A stretch of DNA of 64,000 bases, from assembly GCA_032622095.1 (NCBI GenBank), contig CP136065.1, forward strand, positions 18,962,134-19,026,133, written 5' to 3'. Numbering within the stretch: the first letter of the stretch is position 1; every line of letters begins with the position of its first letter. Positions 23,294-34,479 of the stretch are shown here, piece by piece. The DNA comes from Siphonodentalium dalli (lineage: Eukaryota; Mollusca; Scaphopoda; Gadilida; Siphonodentaliidae). The translations under genes were made by a program, and so were the position numbers. The notes beneath the pieces are model-generated. The model was given only the letters and a program-made list of their open reading frames with translations, searched no databases and was not told the DNA's origin.

Positions 23294-23413
23294 ATAGAAC
23301 CGCATTAGTGTCTTGATTTTGACGAAATTGCGTCCCGCACGAGAGGTATCGCGTTCCGCCAACAATTCGAGTGCGATAATTTCGTCAAAATCCAGACACT
23401 CATGCGGTTCTAT
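23294..23413. repeat. Inverted repeat of about 40-bp arms
   Basis: The left arm ATAGAACCGCAT-t-AGTGTCT-t-GATTTTGACGAAATT is mirrored by AATTTCGTCAAAATC-c-AGACACT-c-ATGCGGTTCTAT. The spacer is about 45 bp. Probably a foldback MITE. Confidence 0.75.
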
Positions 23414-23419
23414 TTTTAT

Positions 23420-24760
23420 TACATATCTCCGTATCATAGTAAGTTGACTCAGAATCGTACATCTCCGGTACAGAAAATGTGAATTGAGTTGTAACGGCAT
23501 TTTAGGGTTAACGCAACAATCAGACAGGGAGCCCGTCTCTCCGCGAGTGACCTTGACCCATCTTTAATGATGCGTTTGAAATTAAATTCTGATAGATTTT
23601 CCAAAAATATAACCCAATCAGCGCGCTGCGATTTCGGCAAGTGGGTCGTCGCCCTTGTGTTGAAAAAGTAAAAGTAGTAATGGCGAGAACCAGTCTTAAC
23701 AACACTGAATGAAATAGTTCCGTCGACAGATTGCACTAGTGCGATTCTGAGAATTATCACACGCCTGGAAACTCGTGCGATCATGCGAATTACGTGTATA
23801 GATATGTAATAAAATGTATTACTTGTATACCATATCCTACATTTTAGTAGTCATTATTTGGCGGATACTATGATCCATCGCCTTTTAAAGGAAGTCAATG
23901 GCTTCGAATTGGGTTCATGTGAAATAACGTAACATTACAGTCTATAAACCACTATCATCAACGCTATACATGGACAAATAAATTTCCTTCTTCATGTTTT
24001 CATTATTAATACCAATGGTGTGGACACTCGAAATTTAGCCATTGGAGTACTATCAATAATATACATCAGAACAAAGTATATAGTTTTCTCCGCGTCCGTT
24101 TTAGTGGTGATTATTATACAGACTTATGTTTTGCACATCTACCCGATGCGAGTGCATAGTGTCCCTTCGACGATTTTCACGCTGACTCTTCATTCCTGGG
24201 AACATGCTGACATTATTATTCAGCAGGAACATTTCGACCCATTCCGCTGAATATGTTTTATTGGTTAATAGAGAGATTAGATCACAGGATCTCAGTTCAT
24301 CCGGGATCGGCTGATTGAGTCTGAAGGATGAAGGACAATGCCAGCTTTAGATTACCAATGGCAATTTCAGCAAGAGTTATGATGTCAAACAAGCAGCTAA
24401 ATCATTAGGAAATCCACTTAGCCTATCGATGAGTGGTACAATCTAATACCCCTGTGCCAGCGAGAGTAATATAAGCAATCAAAGTTACCTAATTACAAGG
24501 GAGATACCATGGGGGTGCCCTGACCCACAGCGAAAGCGATATTAGTACTACTGGGAGAGTAAGGAACGACAAAGACAAAATATTTTTTCCAGGAATCGTA
24601 ATGTATCGTGGCACAGAACGCGGTGTCAGGGTCGTGTCAATGCGAGCTGAAAGCCCCACACATTTCATTGACAAGATATAGGTTCACACATCCAGATACG
24701 TATTTCGGCCATACAGCACAATAGAGTTTTCCACAGAAGACACCCACAGCGGGAGTACCG
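23420..24760. other. No recognisable feature
   Basis: Several frames of 60-110 codons exist on both strands near 23450-23800 without motifs. Confidence 0.4.
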
Positions 24761-24764
24761 CCTA

Positions 24765-25164
24765 TTAACCCTTTACCCAACAAACCGGCCAAAAACGGCC
24801 AAATAAAGCTGCAACAGCCTAAATTATCTTGGGTCTGTCTCAATAAAACCATACAAATATGGATATCATTGGAACCGGCTCCTTGACCACATTGTGATAT
24901 TTACAGTTATGCCCTGTGTCAATGCATTCTCTTATATATGCGAGTCGACCATAGGTCGCCTCGCATATATAAGAGAATGCATTGGCCTAAAAAAAAACTT
25001 TTTTTAACACTTTTTACCATTTTTTCTTACATTCTTTAACAATTTTATACTTTTTAATGTGTTAAGCCAATGCATTCTCTTATATATGCGAGGCGACCTA
25101 TGGTCGACTCGCATATATAAGAGAATGCATTGGCACAGGGCCGTTCTGTTAGGTAAAGGGTTAA
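24765..25164 (+). mobile_element. Paired-palindrome element type I, copy 2
   Basis: TTAA-CCCTTTACCCAACA at 24765 is mirrored by GGTAAAGGG-TTAA at 25164. Between them are the long left flank with GGCTCCTTGACCACATTGTG, palindromes 24918-24986 and 25066-25134, and a T-rich spacer. It has the same organisation and orientation as the copies at 44230, 45447 and 59348. Confidence 0.88.
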
Positions 25165-25254
25165 CAATACTCCACGCTTGACCTTATGTTAGAACTAGCT
25201 TGGACAGTCTCATCGGTGAGCGTTGCTTACATATTGATGATTTAAACATTTCCA

Positions 25255-25450
25255 TTAAAAAAAATAAAAGATTATTTAATTTGTTTTTTAATTTAATTTT
25301 TGAATGTTTTGTATAGATTGAACTCTTGCTCAATTTTTGATTGAACTCATTTAATTTTTGAATGTTATTAGATTGATCTCCTTGTTCAATTTAACATTTC
25401 AATTTAAAATTTTCAAAATTTATATCTTTATATATAAAACTTTAAATTTA
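25255..25450. repeat. AT-rich degenerate repeat, left half
   Basis: Repeated (T)TTAATTTTTGAATGTT and TTGAACTC phrases. Similar AT-rich phrases resume at 26001-26120, after the element at 25451-26000. Confidence 0.55.
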
Positions 25451-26000
25451 AAGGGGTACTGTACGCCATTTTCAATAAATTCCCGGTGATATCAACAGTC
25501 TAATATTATATAGATAGCTAAGTAATTTGAGTCGAATATGTATTCTGTAAACATTCATGTTAATAAGTTATCTTAAAATCGAAGTTAATAATTTTATATA
25601 AATTTAATTTATGGCTGGAGCCATAATTACGAATTCCCATGTACAGGACGTAATCAAATTAGTTCATGGATAGTGGATTGGGCAACGTCTGGCACAGATG
25701 ATCGTTAATTATGTTGATACGGGGCGTTAACTCAAGCCACTCACTGACTAGTGACTATACAATTACTTAAATGAGTATATGGGACCAGTATGCATATAAT
25801 ATAACATTTATTTGACACATTTGCTTGAAAACTGTCCAAAAATTACTCGACAATTGTTTTTTTTTCGCATTGCAGCTAATGTGCCATCCGTAGCATTACT
25901 TCGTATTCAACAGACTTTCAAATAATGGAAATCTGGTTACCTTATTCTGCGAGTCGGAGACTATCGAAACCAACAACAACATTTGAGCAGAGTATCCCTT
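25451..26000 (+). mobile_element. TA-flanked non-autonomous transposon
   Basis: The left end AAGGGGTACTGT and the right end AGTATCCCTT (reverse complement AAGGGATACT) form a short inverted repeat. TA lies on each side (25449-25450 and 26001-26002). The interior is less AT-rich than both flanks and has no long frame. Tc1/mariner-type elements duplicate TA, but with so short a terminus the superfamily is uncertain. Confidence 0.6.
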
Positions 26001-26254
26001 TAGATTATTTAATTATTCAATTTTATATTTTAATTTAAAATAAAGTTTAATTTGATTAGTTTATTGTTTGGAATGAACTGCTGACTCAATTTAACATTTA
26101 AAAAATTTATTTAAACAAAAACGCCGTTACAACATCCGCAAGGGTACCCCGAGTCACCACAATATGTGTTATAACCACGGATATATGTTCAACATCATGA
26201 CGCAAATAACATTTCAGTACATTATGGTTTGACAACAAAAAAGCTGTCAGAAAT

Positions 26255-26905
26255 ATCAACATATCGTCGCAGAAATACCCACATATATCGACCTATAAAG
26301 TGAAGTAGGTACATAGTGTGATTATTTGATTCTGAAATAAGCAGATAATGGACTCTTATCCGTTAATAGTCCGATTGTTCAAATCATGGTATTAGAGAGT
26401 TCTGACTTACCATATAATGCATACGCTTACCTTTCAATTATTATGTTTGGTTTCATTTTATAGGGCTACGAATTTTCATTATGACAGTTCGCGGTGACTT
26501 ATTAGGGTGTCTATCATGCCCTCTGGATCCCGAATATGCCTACCGGTTAACAGAACTGTTCTCCAAAAAAACGCACGTTATCTGCTGTGATAGAGACTGT
26601 TCTATGTAGATAAACTGCTTATAATCTCCTCATTTTGGGTCGAGGATGTGCTGAAAATGAGGGCATTTTAGTCACATTATCTACACATAATGATGCCATT
26701 CTAAGCAGATTATGTGCGGACACAAATAAGCCAACTCACACTTTTCAGGTGTACGCCTTTTAACATGTGTTTTCACTGTGGCCCGCGCCATAAAACGAAA
26801 TAACGCATATGACTCCATTATCTGCTTATTTCAGCATCACATAATCACTTTATGTACCTATTTCACATTATAGGTCGATTATGTGGATATAGGTGCGAGT
26901 ATATG
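26255..26905. repeat. Two R1 copies in inverted arrangement
   Basis: 26255-26400 carries the start of R1 in plus orientation (ACATATATCGACCTATAAAG, GTGATTATTTG, AAGCAGATAATGGACTC). 26565-26905 carries most of R1 in reverse (CATTATCTGCTTATTTC, ATAGGTCGATTATGTGG). Together they form a long interrupted inverted repeat. Confidence 0.6.
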
Positions 26906-27100
26906 TTGAACAGAGAAGGGTTTATCCCATTCATACTTATTAAAACATACCATACAATACTTACATTTCACAATGATATTTCAACACATATTTTCAATAT
27001 CATAAGAGGTGTAAGATTGGATTTAATCAAGTGTGTCATATGGCTAACAATTGGTAACAATGAACAATTTTTGTGGTATAAATTCGGCGTTTTAGTTGAA

Positions 27101-27570
27101 TCTTGAATACCGGTCAAATTGGACATACGATTCCCGAGTGCCAGTTAACAGAGGGGTATATATGAGCACTGTCTACCAGAAATTACTGTCAAATCTTGAA
27201 TACCGGTCAAATTGGACATACGATTCCCGAGTGCCAGTTAACAGAGGGGTATATATGAGCACTGTCTACCAGAAATTACTGTCAAATCTTGAATACCGGT
27301 CAAATTGGACATACGATTCCCGAGTGCCAGTTAACAGAGGGGTATATATGAGCACTGTCTACCAGAAATTACTGTCAAATCTTGAATACCGGTCAAATTG
27401 GACATAATAGTCACGAGTACCAGTTAACAGATGGGTGTACATGTATATGAGCACTGCGTAACAGCCATTACTGTCGAATCTTGAATACCGGTTAAATTAG
27501 ACATAAGAACCACGACTATCAGATGGGTATGGACACTGTGTACCTCTTGGAGATAACAAGAACCATGCTT
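27101..27570. repeat. 93-bp tandem repeat
   Basis: CTTGAATACCGGTCAAATTGG occurs at 27102, 27195, 27288 and 27381, an exact 93-bp period, with nearly no differences between the first three units. Diverged units follow to about 27570. Because 93 is a multiple of three, a 103-codon frame stays open across the array as a repeating 31-residue peptide; I do not regard it as a gene. Confidence 0.93.
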
Positions 27571-27969
27571 ACTATAAAGATGGAACGACACCAGACACCC
27601 GCTCATGTCATGTTGATCGTTTGATGTAACCTTTATTTTTAGTTGTCTGGCTAATGAAAATTTGATTATGTGTCGCGCCTAAAACCACATGGCTAATGCT
27701 TTTCTATAAATGGAGGCGAATAAATACATGTATTATGCCAGTACACGCGACATTATATTCGGGATAGACATTTTTAAAACACAAGGGGGTTCATATATAC
27801 GCAAGTACGCATACACTCTTCGAAATTACCTAATGAAAAGCGACCAGCAAACGTCAGGAAGGGGGTGAATAAGATACCGAAGTATATTCTAATTTCTTGA
27901 GAACTGATATCAAATTAAATCTGATGTCGTGTATTTAGTTGACACGCAACCATGTTCGTTCCTTCGCCT

Positions 27970-27971
<2 letters not shown>

Positions 27972-28010
<39 letters not shown>

Positions 28011-28014
28011 GGTT
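27972..28014. repeat. (GATT)n microsatellite at a retroposon-like edge
   Basis: About nine GATT units are followed by GAAGGTTTAACGTTG. In this style of genome GATT runs often mark the 3' edge of a retroposon in reverse orientation, but the body is not identifiable. Confidence 0.8.
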
Positions 28015-28279
28015 TAACGTTGTTTTAACCACTAGGACATATCACGAAAAATAATTGAATAAGATATAACAAAAGATCGCTGCGAAGCAATAAGTATATA
28101 AATCAGACAGTGGATTAGATTAACACAATGCAATGATCTATGTACAAATAAAATCACCCAAGTGGAATGTTTCCTCTTGGAGTTAGGAATATGATTGCAC
28201 TCATATTAAAAAAAAGTATAACAACAGTAAAATATGAAATGTAATCAGCAAAATAAATAATTTGATTTAATAAAGCTTC

Positions 28280-28532
28280 TACATATCGAAATATGTGGGG
28301 TAGCTCGAAATATGTGCGTAGCTCGAAATATGTGGAGTAGCTCGAAATATGTGGGGAAACTAAATGTGTGGGGTAGCTCGAAAATGTGCAGTAGCTCGAA
28401 ATATGTGGGGTAGCTCGAAATATGTGGGGTAGCTCGAAATATATGGAGTAACTCGTAATATGTGGGGTAGCTCGAAATATGTGGGTAGCTCGAAATATGT
28501 GGGGTAGCTCGAAATATGTGGGGTAGCTGACA
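28280..28532. repeat. 19-bp tandem repeat
   Basis: The unit is TCGAAATATGTGGGGTAGC, with about 13 copies and frequent small deletions. A minus-strand frame of 145 codons runs through it and encodes degenerate repeats only. Confidence 0.9.
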
Positions 28533-28559
28533 CCCTCGCCTTCTGAATGGTTGATCAGA

Positions 28560-28655
28560 TATTTATAGCTAAGGCATGTGAATGACATCAAATAATAACA
28601 ACCACCAAGGGTGCTTATACCTAAGGCAGGTGAATGACGTCATATAATTTTTTCT
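28560..28655. repeat. Short direct duplication
   Basis: TATAGCTAAGGCATGTGAAT and TATACCTAAGGCAGGTGAAT start about 51 bp apart, each followed by GACRTCAWATAAT. Confidence 0.6.
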
Positions 28656-28659
28656 ATAT

Positions 28660-29136
28660 CCATCAGTGATTTATCAAGATCGCGGGTATCGATTCTGGAG
28701 AAATTGTCACGTGACTTCCGGTTAGCAACCGTGATGAGATTGCAAAAAACGCGGAATTGGAAATGAAGCATCGCGATAGAAATGAAAGTAACTACTTCAC
28801 AATTTACGAAGAATTCACCTGTGATTTAAGTCTATTAATTTCATTTAGACAAATTTCGTTGGTCAGCTGAATGAAAACGAAAAATGAAGAAGTCATGACG
28901 ATAATCCAGACAAGATTTTACAATCCACGACATATCGTCTCCGTCGTGACCACTGCATGATGTTACGTAAATTATTCTTAGCGTTATGTCGCCGAAAAAA
29001 TGCAAATTTGAGGCACATCATGTGTGGTTGCCCCACTACGTGTCACGTACGATTCATATTAATATCTGATGATCTGGCGTGAATCTTAATTAATTCATCA
29101 AATTGACAATCGGGCGGCCGACCATGTAGGCGATCC
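28660..29136. other. No recognisable feature
   Basis: Somewhat higher GC than the neighbours. Lies downstream of the exon-like frame on the minus strand. No polyadenylation signal stands out. Confidence 0.35.
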
Positions 29137-29343
29137 CTAGGTCATCCATTGGCCAGCCTCCCTCCGCGCATACATGGGTGTCCCCTTCCAAAGTTGTCTT
29201 TTCTCGTGAAACGTCGTATCGAACTTTGAACCCCCAAGGATCAACCTCTGTTTCTGAGAGTCAAAAGGCTTGACAGCCTTTGGAGATTTCCGTTTTGGAA
29301 TAGGATCAACTGGCATGGATTGTTTTGGAAGCTTTGTTGGGCA
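29137..29343 (-). CDS. Exon-like open frame, unknown protein
   Basis: This minus-strand frame (continuing open to 29496) ends at a TAG. It differs from most open frames in the window: it is rich in Lys, Pro, Gln, Arg and Thr instead of Ile, Tyr, Phe and Cys, and uses varied third positions. Readable pieces are CPTKLPKQSMPVDPIPKRK near the start and SKFDTTFHEKRQLW near the end, then TPMYARREAGQWMT. I do not recognise the family. It could be the last exon of a spliced gene or a chance frame. Splice sites are not certain; the upstream part (29344-29496) looks less protein-like. Confidence 0.3.
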   Translation of the reverse strand, partial: CPTKLPKQSMPVDPIPKRKSPKAVKPFDSQKQRLILGGSKFDTTFHEKRQLWKGTPMYARREAGQWMT

Positions 29344-29528
29344 AGCGTAAGTTCGTGTGGAGATGTGAGGGTGTATGTTTGTGTTTTTTCTCGCCGCTCT
29401 ATTGAAGCGCATGCAAATGGGAGCACGCATTAGACTCGGTATTGCACAACATCTGGGGTAATACGGTGTTAAAAGCGCCGCGTATAATGGACTCATATGA
29501 TTAAGAGCTATATAAAAACTATATAGAG

Positions 29529-29625
29529 GATCTACAACGAGTCCCCAGTTTATAGCGGAATTTACAAATTCACTGGACGAGGTTAGTAAATTCCGCTATA
29601 AACTGGGGACGAGTTGTAGATTCTA
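29529..29625. repeat. Dyad element beside a MITE, copy 2
   Basis: The left arm GTCCCCAGTTTATAGCGGAA and its surroundings (GATCTACAACGA just outside) are mirrored by TTCCGCTATAAACTGGGGAC and TCGTTGTAGATTC-like sequence on the right. The stem is about 37 bp with a 20-bp loop. It is the most intact copy of this dyad. Confidence 0.8.
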
Positions 29626-29890
29626 TTTATTACATGATCCAATACCTCGACAAATCATACTTAATTCAACAAATTGGACGCGAAACTAACATCGGCTTCT
29701 ATAAGGCATGCGATGACGTTTCAAGTAAATATGCGTTGTTTGCCCGCGTAAAGAAATAGTCCTGATAAATAAAGACTCCTTGTCGTATTTAATGGCGTAT
29801 ATCTAATGACACAACTTTTCAAACTCTTCTTTCATTATAGATTGTTGGAAAAACATTGAAAGCCACATAATTTTGAGACGTAGCGAACGT
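29625..29890 (+). mobile_element. MITE with TTTATTACATGATCC end, copy 2 (truncated)
   Basis: Starts TTTATTACATGATCCAATACC and follows the copy at 15701 up to the GAGACGTAGCG block, after which similarity is lost, so the right end is missing. Confidence 0.65.
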
Positions 29891-30072
29891 AAGCAATACG
29901 CAACACATTCAGCACCGTTGGTCCGTGGATCATTAGGATTCATCGTGATGGTTTCGCGGTAATCCATGTGAACTCACGTGGAGCGGATTAACATAAATCA
30001 GACGAAATGCTGTCGACTGAACAGCCATATAGTCACTGCGAACCGCTGAGAGTAATTAATTCGTTAATAATT

Positions 30073-30405
30073 TTTATTACATGATCCTACCCTTATTCCA
30101 TTTAATAAACCCATTCTATAAATTGTGATATTAAACGTTCGTTTAATAACAGGCAATAGTGCCAGGTCACCTTTGACTTCCGGATTGTCGTCCGTTTACA
30201 TTCCGTACGCTACGTCTCAAAATACTGTGGCTTCCAATGTTTTTTCCAACAAACTATAATGAAAGTCATTATTTATCTGGGACTATTTCTTTTCGTGGGC
30301 AAACAACGCATATTTACTTGAAACGTCATATAGAAGCCGATGTTTATTTCGAGTCCAATTTGTTGATTTAAGTATATTTGTCGAGGTTTTGGATCATGTA
30401 ATAAA
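30073..30405 (-). mobile_element. MITE with TTTATTACATGATCC ends, copy 3
   Basis: Runs from TTTATTACATGATCCTACCC to GGATCATGTAATAAA in reverse orientation relative to copies 1 and 2. It is followed by a single dyad arm (GTCCCCAGTTTATAGCGGAA at about 30420). Together with 29529-29890 it forms an interrupted inverted repeat of nearly 900 bp. A further fragment of the family lies at 30520-30570. Confidence 0.7.
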
Positions 30406-30574
30406 TAGAATCGACAGCGAGTCCCCAGTTTATAGCGGAATTTATAAACAAGTCCAGTACATTAGGTCTGGATCGAGCCTTTGGCGAGGTCCAGACCTTT
30501 TTACTGGAAGAGTTTATATACTTAAATCAACAAATTGGACGCGAAACTAACATCGGCTTCTATAAGCTTGTGAA

Positions 30575-31340
30575 ATTGGTCCTGTTTATAGCTGGCTGTG
30601 ATCATCCACAGGCAGCATGCATGATTTAATTCGTATCAGCTGCTCAGTTGAGTGTGCGTGAATGGCACCGACACGCTCAGTGCAGAATATATATAGCCAC
30701 GCCCAAAACAATCGAGAATAATTCAATCGTACTATGTGACGTATACGGTGTTATTAATACGTCAACAAATATATAATTATGCTTCCTTCCAAAAAAGATG
30801 TACCGGCATTTATCTCTACAATGGGACCTTATCTAAAAGTTCCTTTGGAACTTGTGAACTGGAGCACAAGCCATGCATCTGATAGTTATCGCTTCCGAGA
30901 CCGAGAATTGTGACCAGGGCAAATCATTTTCGGCCTTCATTCAATGGTCCAATATATTTTAAGAAATTATTTATGCGATAATTATTATGTCAATAATTAT
31001 CAGTTAATGGCGTGACTGAAATGCAAATCGACATTTTGAACTTAAACCTGAATTTATTTCCGACAAAAGACAGTAGTTGTTTCTCAGAGGCGACAACCTC
31101 GTCTGTGTTATTTATTAAAATTGACATAACGATTCCTCATTGATTCAGGTGTCAATATGAGTTACGTCTAACGTCACGGACATTTTGGGAATCGCCAGCC
31201 ACCAATTTGTCAATATGAACAGAAGACATTTAGATTGATAACTTCTTATTTCGCATGCCAACGGCGTACAATCATGCAGTTTCCAAATACCTGAAATACC
31301 GGGTCCTAAAACATTTCATGACGGGAGCTGTGCTGGCGCA
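30575..31340. other. No recognisable feature
   Basis: AT-rich sequence without an array, terminal repeats or a convincing frame. Confidence 0.4.
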
Positions 31341-31350
31341 ACATTAAAGA

Positions 31351-31735
31351 CCCTGTGCAAATGCATTCTATATATATGCGAGACTGTGAGTCGACCTATA
31401 TCGCTCGCATATATAAGTTAAAGGATTTGCCTAACAATTTTTATAATTTTTTCTTACATTCTTTAACAATTTTTATAATAAAAAAATTCTTATATTCTAT
31501 AACAATTTTATCATTTTTTTTAAACATTATTTCTTACATTCTTCAACAAATTTTATCATATTTTATCATTTTTTATTTTTTCCTCTTATATTCTTTAACA
31601 ATTTTGATAATTGTTTTATAATGTTGTCTTACATTCTATAACAATTTTTTTAATTTTTTCTTATATTCTTAGCAATTTTATCATTTTGATAATTTTTTCT
31701 TACATTCTTTAACAATTTTGTCATTTTGTATCTTT
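31351..31735. mobile_element. Degenerate palindrome and expanded T-rich spacer
   Basis: CCCTGTGCAAATGCATTC at 31351 begins a decayed palindrome (to about 31430) related to the 69-nt unit. It is followed by about 300 bp of repeating TTCTTACATTCTTTAACAAT-like phrases, apparently an expanded version of the spacer found inside the intact elements. The second palindrome is not found. Confidence 0.55.
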
Positions 31736-31739
31736 TAGT

Positions 31740-32500
31740 GTGGCGGGAGACTGTTTTCAATTGAATAGCTCAATTATACTCTGTTAATAAACTCTGCATA
31801 ACACCGATTGTGAATAACTTATTGTTACTTGTTCGAACTAGTTGTGGTCTCGTTTAATACTGAGTACAGGGGACCACTACTCTATATTTTCCCCTCTCGG
31901 ATGCATGTTGTTATAGCATGTGGGTGCTTGACGGATCAAGTCAGTTTTCTTAGATCATGAATCTGTGGGTTATATACACTTTGCACCAAAGCATCGACTT
32001 AGCTGAATGATCGGTAACTGCATGGTGAACACTTTCAATAATTGGAAGTATGTGTATCACTAGAACATGATCTCTACACATGCCGCTGCATGTTCATGCA
32101 AGTTCCTAATGCGCGGGATGCACATCGGCAAACAGTGTGCCACTCGTAGTGGGATGAGAGAGAGTGGGATAATCAAATTCAGTAGATATAGGGTTAAACA
32201 CACATGGTTCGATTCAAGATTCATAATTATGTTTCTCATTTGAGTGTGTGCCATGGGCACAGTATTGTCCCATGGTCACAGTATGGGCTTTCGTTACTTA
32301 CAAATTCTCATATCTCACCGCTTCAGTCTAATTGGCACACTGAGAACACAAATCAAGTTTGGAAAGAGATCCTGATATTTGCCCATGTCGACTTATAACC
32401 CACTTATGTTTCGTCTGACGGTGACAATGGTGTCCGCCGCAATATAACATCGACAACGGATGCATCACAGAAAGGAAGCCCTTTGCGCACTAGTTGCGCA
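31740..32500. other. No recognisable feature
   Basis: Contains a short duplication near 32250 (CCATGGGCACAGTATTG / CCATGGTCACAGTATGG). Nothing else stands out. Confidence 0.4.
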
Positions 32501-32510
32501 TCTGTCTTAA

Positions 32511-32976
32511 GGAATCAGGGAGCTAAATGTGTTCCAGAGTCGTGGAGCGAGTGCACCGTGGAATGATAGAGGTGAAGGTAACTGAAGAATGGCCTTCATC
32601 TGATACATGTGACACGTTATTAAAGGATGACATCGTGTTTATTTGATTTGTACATCGTATCTAACTAATTTAAACTGGTGAATTAATGGGGGGATGGATT
32701 TTTGTGAGTGGGAAATTTATTTAACAGGCTGCTGTAGTTCTGTGTTTTTCCAGATCAAATTTGGCTGTGGGATAGCTCTGTCTTACACTTGGGGATTTAT
32801 TTTAAAAAGTAAACACATGTCCTATGATTTTATGATTTTTCTTGTCTTTTCGTGATCAACTGGTGTCAATTTAGCTGGGTAAACATCACTGGAGTGGCCT
32901 GCAGGCTTCAATTCGGTGAATTTGGCCCAAACGTTAACACTGTCGCCTATGGGAAACCATTTAGTTCAGTTGTTCC
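32511..32976 (+). mobile_element. Non-autonomous DNA transposon, GGAATCA family, copy 2
   Basis: It starts GGAATCAGGGAGCTAAATG and ends in the mirror of GGAACAACTGAACTAAATG. It is flanked by TTAA at 32507-32510 and 32977-32980. It is about 90% identical by eye to 5372-5824. The different flanking tetramer (ACAT at copy 1) indicates a 4-bp duplication without strict target sequence. An indel near 32830 accounts for most of the length difference. Confidence 0.85.
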
Positions 32977-32984
32977 TTAAGGCC

Positions 32985-33260
32985 ACGATCACACACATGC
33001 GCTGTCATTCGTTGATCTACATGATATCCTTTTAGCGCTAACCGGTTTAGTTTGCATTGAGACGTCGCAAGCGGAAATGATACGATATGACTTGTGTCAA
33101 CACTTTATCATGTTATTGTTTTGACGCACTTTCTCGCTCGTTTCCATTTGAGTTGACCTTTACTCGATTAACATATTGTATTACATCAGCGACTGACATT
33201 CAATCGTCTGATCGGATATATATTGTTACAGCAGTTGTGTTGCCATATTAACTAAGATGT
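32985..33260. other. No recognisable feature
   Basis: Unique-looking sequence before the 40-bp array. Confidence 0.4.
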
Positions 33261-33266
33261 CTGAAA

Positions 33267-33427
33267 GTGATCTGATATATAAATACCGTATCATGTTGAT
33301 ATTTAAGTGATCTGATATATAAATACCGTATCATGTTGATATTTAAGTGATCTGATATATAAATACCGTATCATGTTGATATTTAAGTGATCTGATATAT
33401 AAATATCGTATCATGTTGATATTTAAG
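33267..33427. repeat. 40-bp tandem repeat, four copies
   Basis: GTGATCTGATATATAAATA marks units at 33267, 33307, 33347 and 33387, each continuing CCGTATCATGTTGATATTTAA. The units are almost identical (one C/T difference in the fourth). Confidence 0.95.
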
Positions 33428-33681
33428 CACACATGCAGTGAGATTTTCCAATATCGACGTAGGTAAGAAATACGATTATCTTTGAAAACTTCTTAGTGTA
33501 AATAAGGTACTTATTGAGCCATAATTATAGTATGCATACATACAGGTATTCTTACATGTACATACGCTCGAAGAAATAGGTGTCAGCGCGTGGAATACCT
33601 TATACCTTATCTCTCGTCCCAACAAAATACGAAACTGTTTTCCGTCACACAGCAATATATTGCAGCGACTAAGCGATTTGA

Positions 33682-34479
33682 CCCCTAACAATTATATTTA
33701 TCTTATTTGCGAATCTATACCTCCCATTCAAACATCTCATTCTGATTTATTATCTGTATTGCCTCCAGAGCTCATTCTTCGCTGATCTAATTTACCTTCC
33801 CGATGGGCACCAGGAACCACTGCGAATTTTCTTATATAAATTCTTCTTACAGAGCCTCTTCGGACGTGCGACAACAGGGTTTGTTTCAGACATTACACAG
33901 TTACTTCGGCAATACAATCTGCACGCGTATCTGGATACTTTCGTTGCGACTGGCGAATTTCCTTCTAAATCAGCATGGAAGCACATCTGCAAAACAGTAC
34001 AGTCATAGTATGTTACACAATGGAAAACTACAGTTGACAGAGATACCTCACTTGATTTGTTTCGCATTGTGCACAATGATCCACTGTCATTTTGGAGTAT
34101 TTGGACATTGCTGAAAAGGCACCCTAGCGCGTCTCAAGCTCTGAAAAATCTCGCTCTACTGCTGAACAGAACTACATTTTCTAATGATCGCACGTGTCGC
34201 GCTTGTGGTAACGGGATTCAGAATGACATATTACACGCCCTTCGTTACTGTACAGCAGCCAATTCACTCGCGCTTCGGAATTCGTTCTGGGATCACATTC
34301 TTGATCAGGTTGGTCTCTCGACCTTTCTGTACATGGATTCTAGAGATGATATGTCTCTGTTAGCCCTGCTTCTGGGTGGTGAGCCAATCAACTCACCCGC
34401 CGAACTTGACAACAATATAGAAACTATAATTCTCGACATGGCTCACTTCATTTATGGGATGTGTCATCTGATCCAGTAA
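33682..34479 (+). pseudogene. LINE reverse-transcriptase C-terminal remnant
   Basis: One frame is open from 33682 to the TAA at 34479 except for a TAG at 34006-34008. The downstream part contains a zinc-knuckle-like C-x2-C-x9-H-x4-C (Cys codons at 34195, 34204 and 34249; CRAC...HALRYC), the arrangement seen after the polymerase domain in many LINE proteins. Upstream sequence includes KSAWKHICKTVQ and the hydrophobic, Trp-containing LSFWSIWTLLK. The polymerase catalytic YxDD box is absent, so the copy is 5'-truncated as well as interrupted. LINE clade not determined. A likely 3' untranslated region follows to 34998. Confidence 0.65.

Noticed and set aside
27096-27407. 103-codon protein with 31-residue repeats
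   Set aside because: Explained by a 93-bp satellite whose length is a multiple of three; no upstream promoter or homologous domain is evident.
28154-28591. 145-codon frame rich in ELPHIFRAT
   Set aside because: It is the translated 19-bp tandem repeat.
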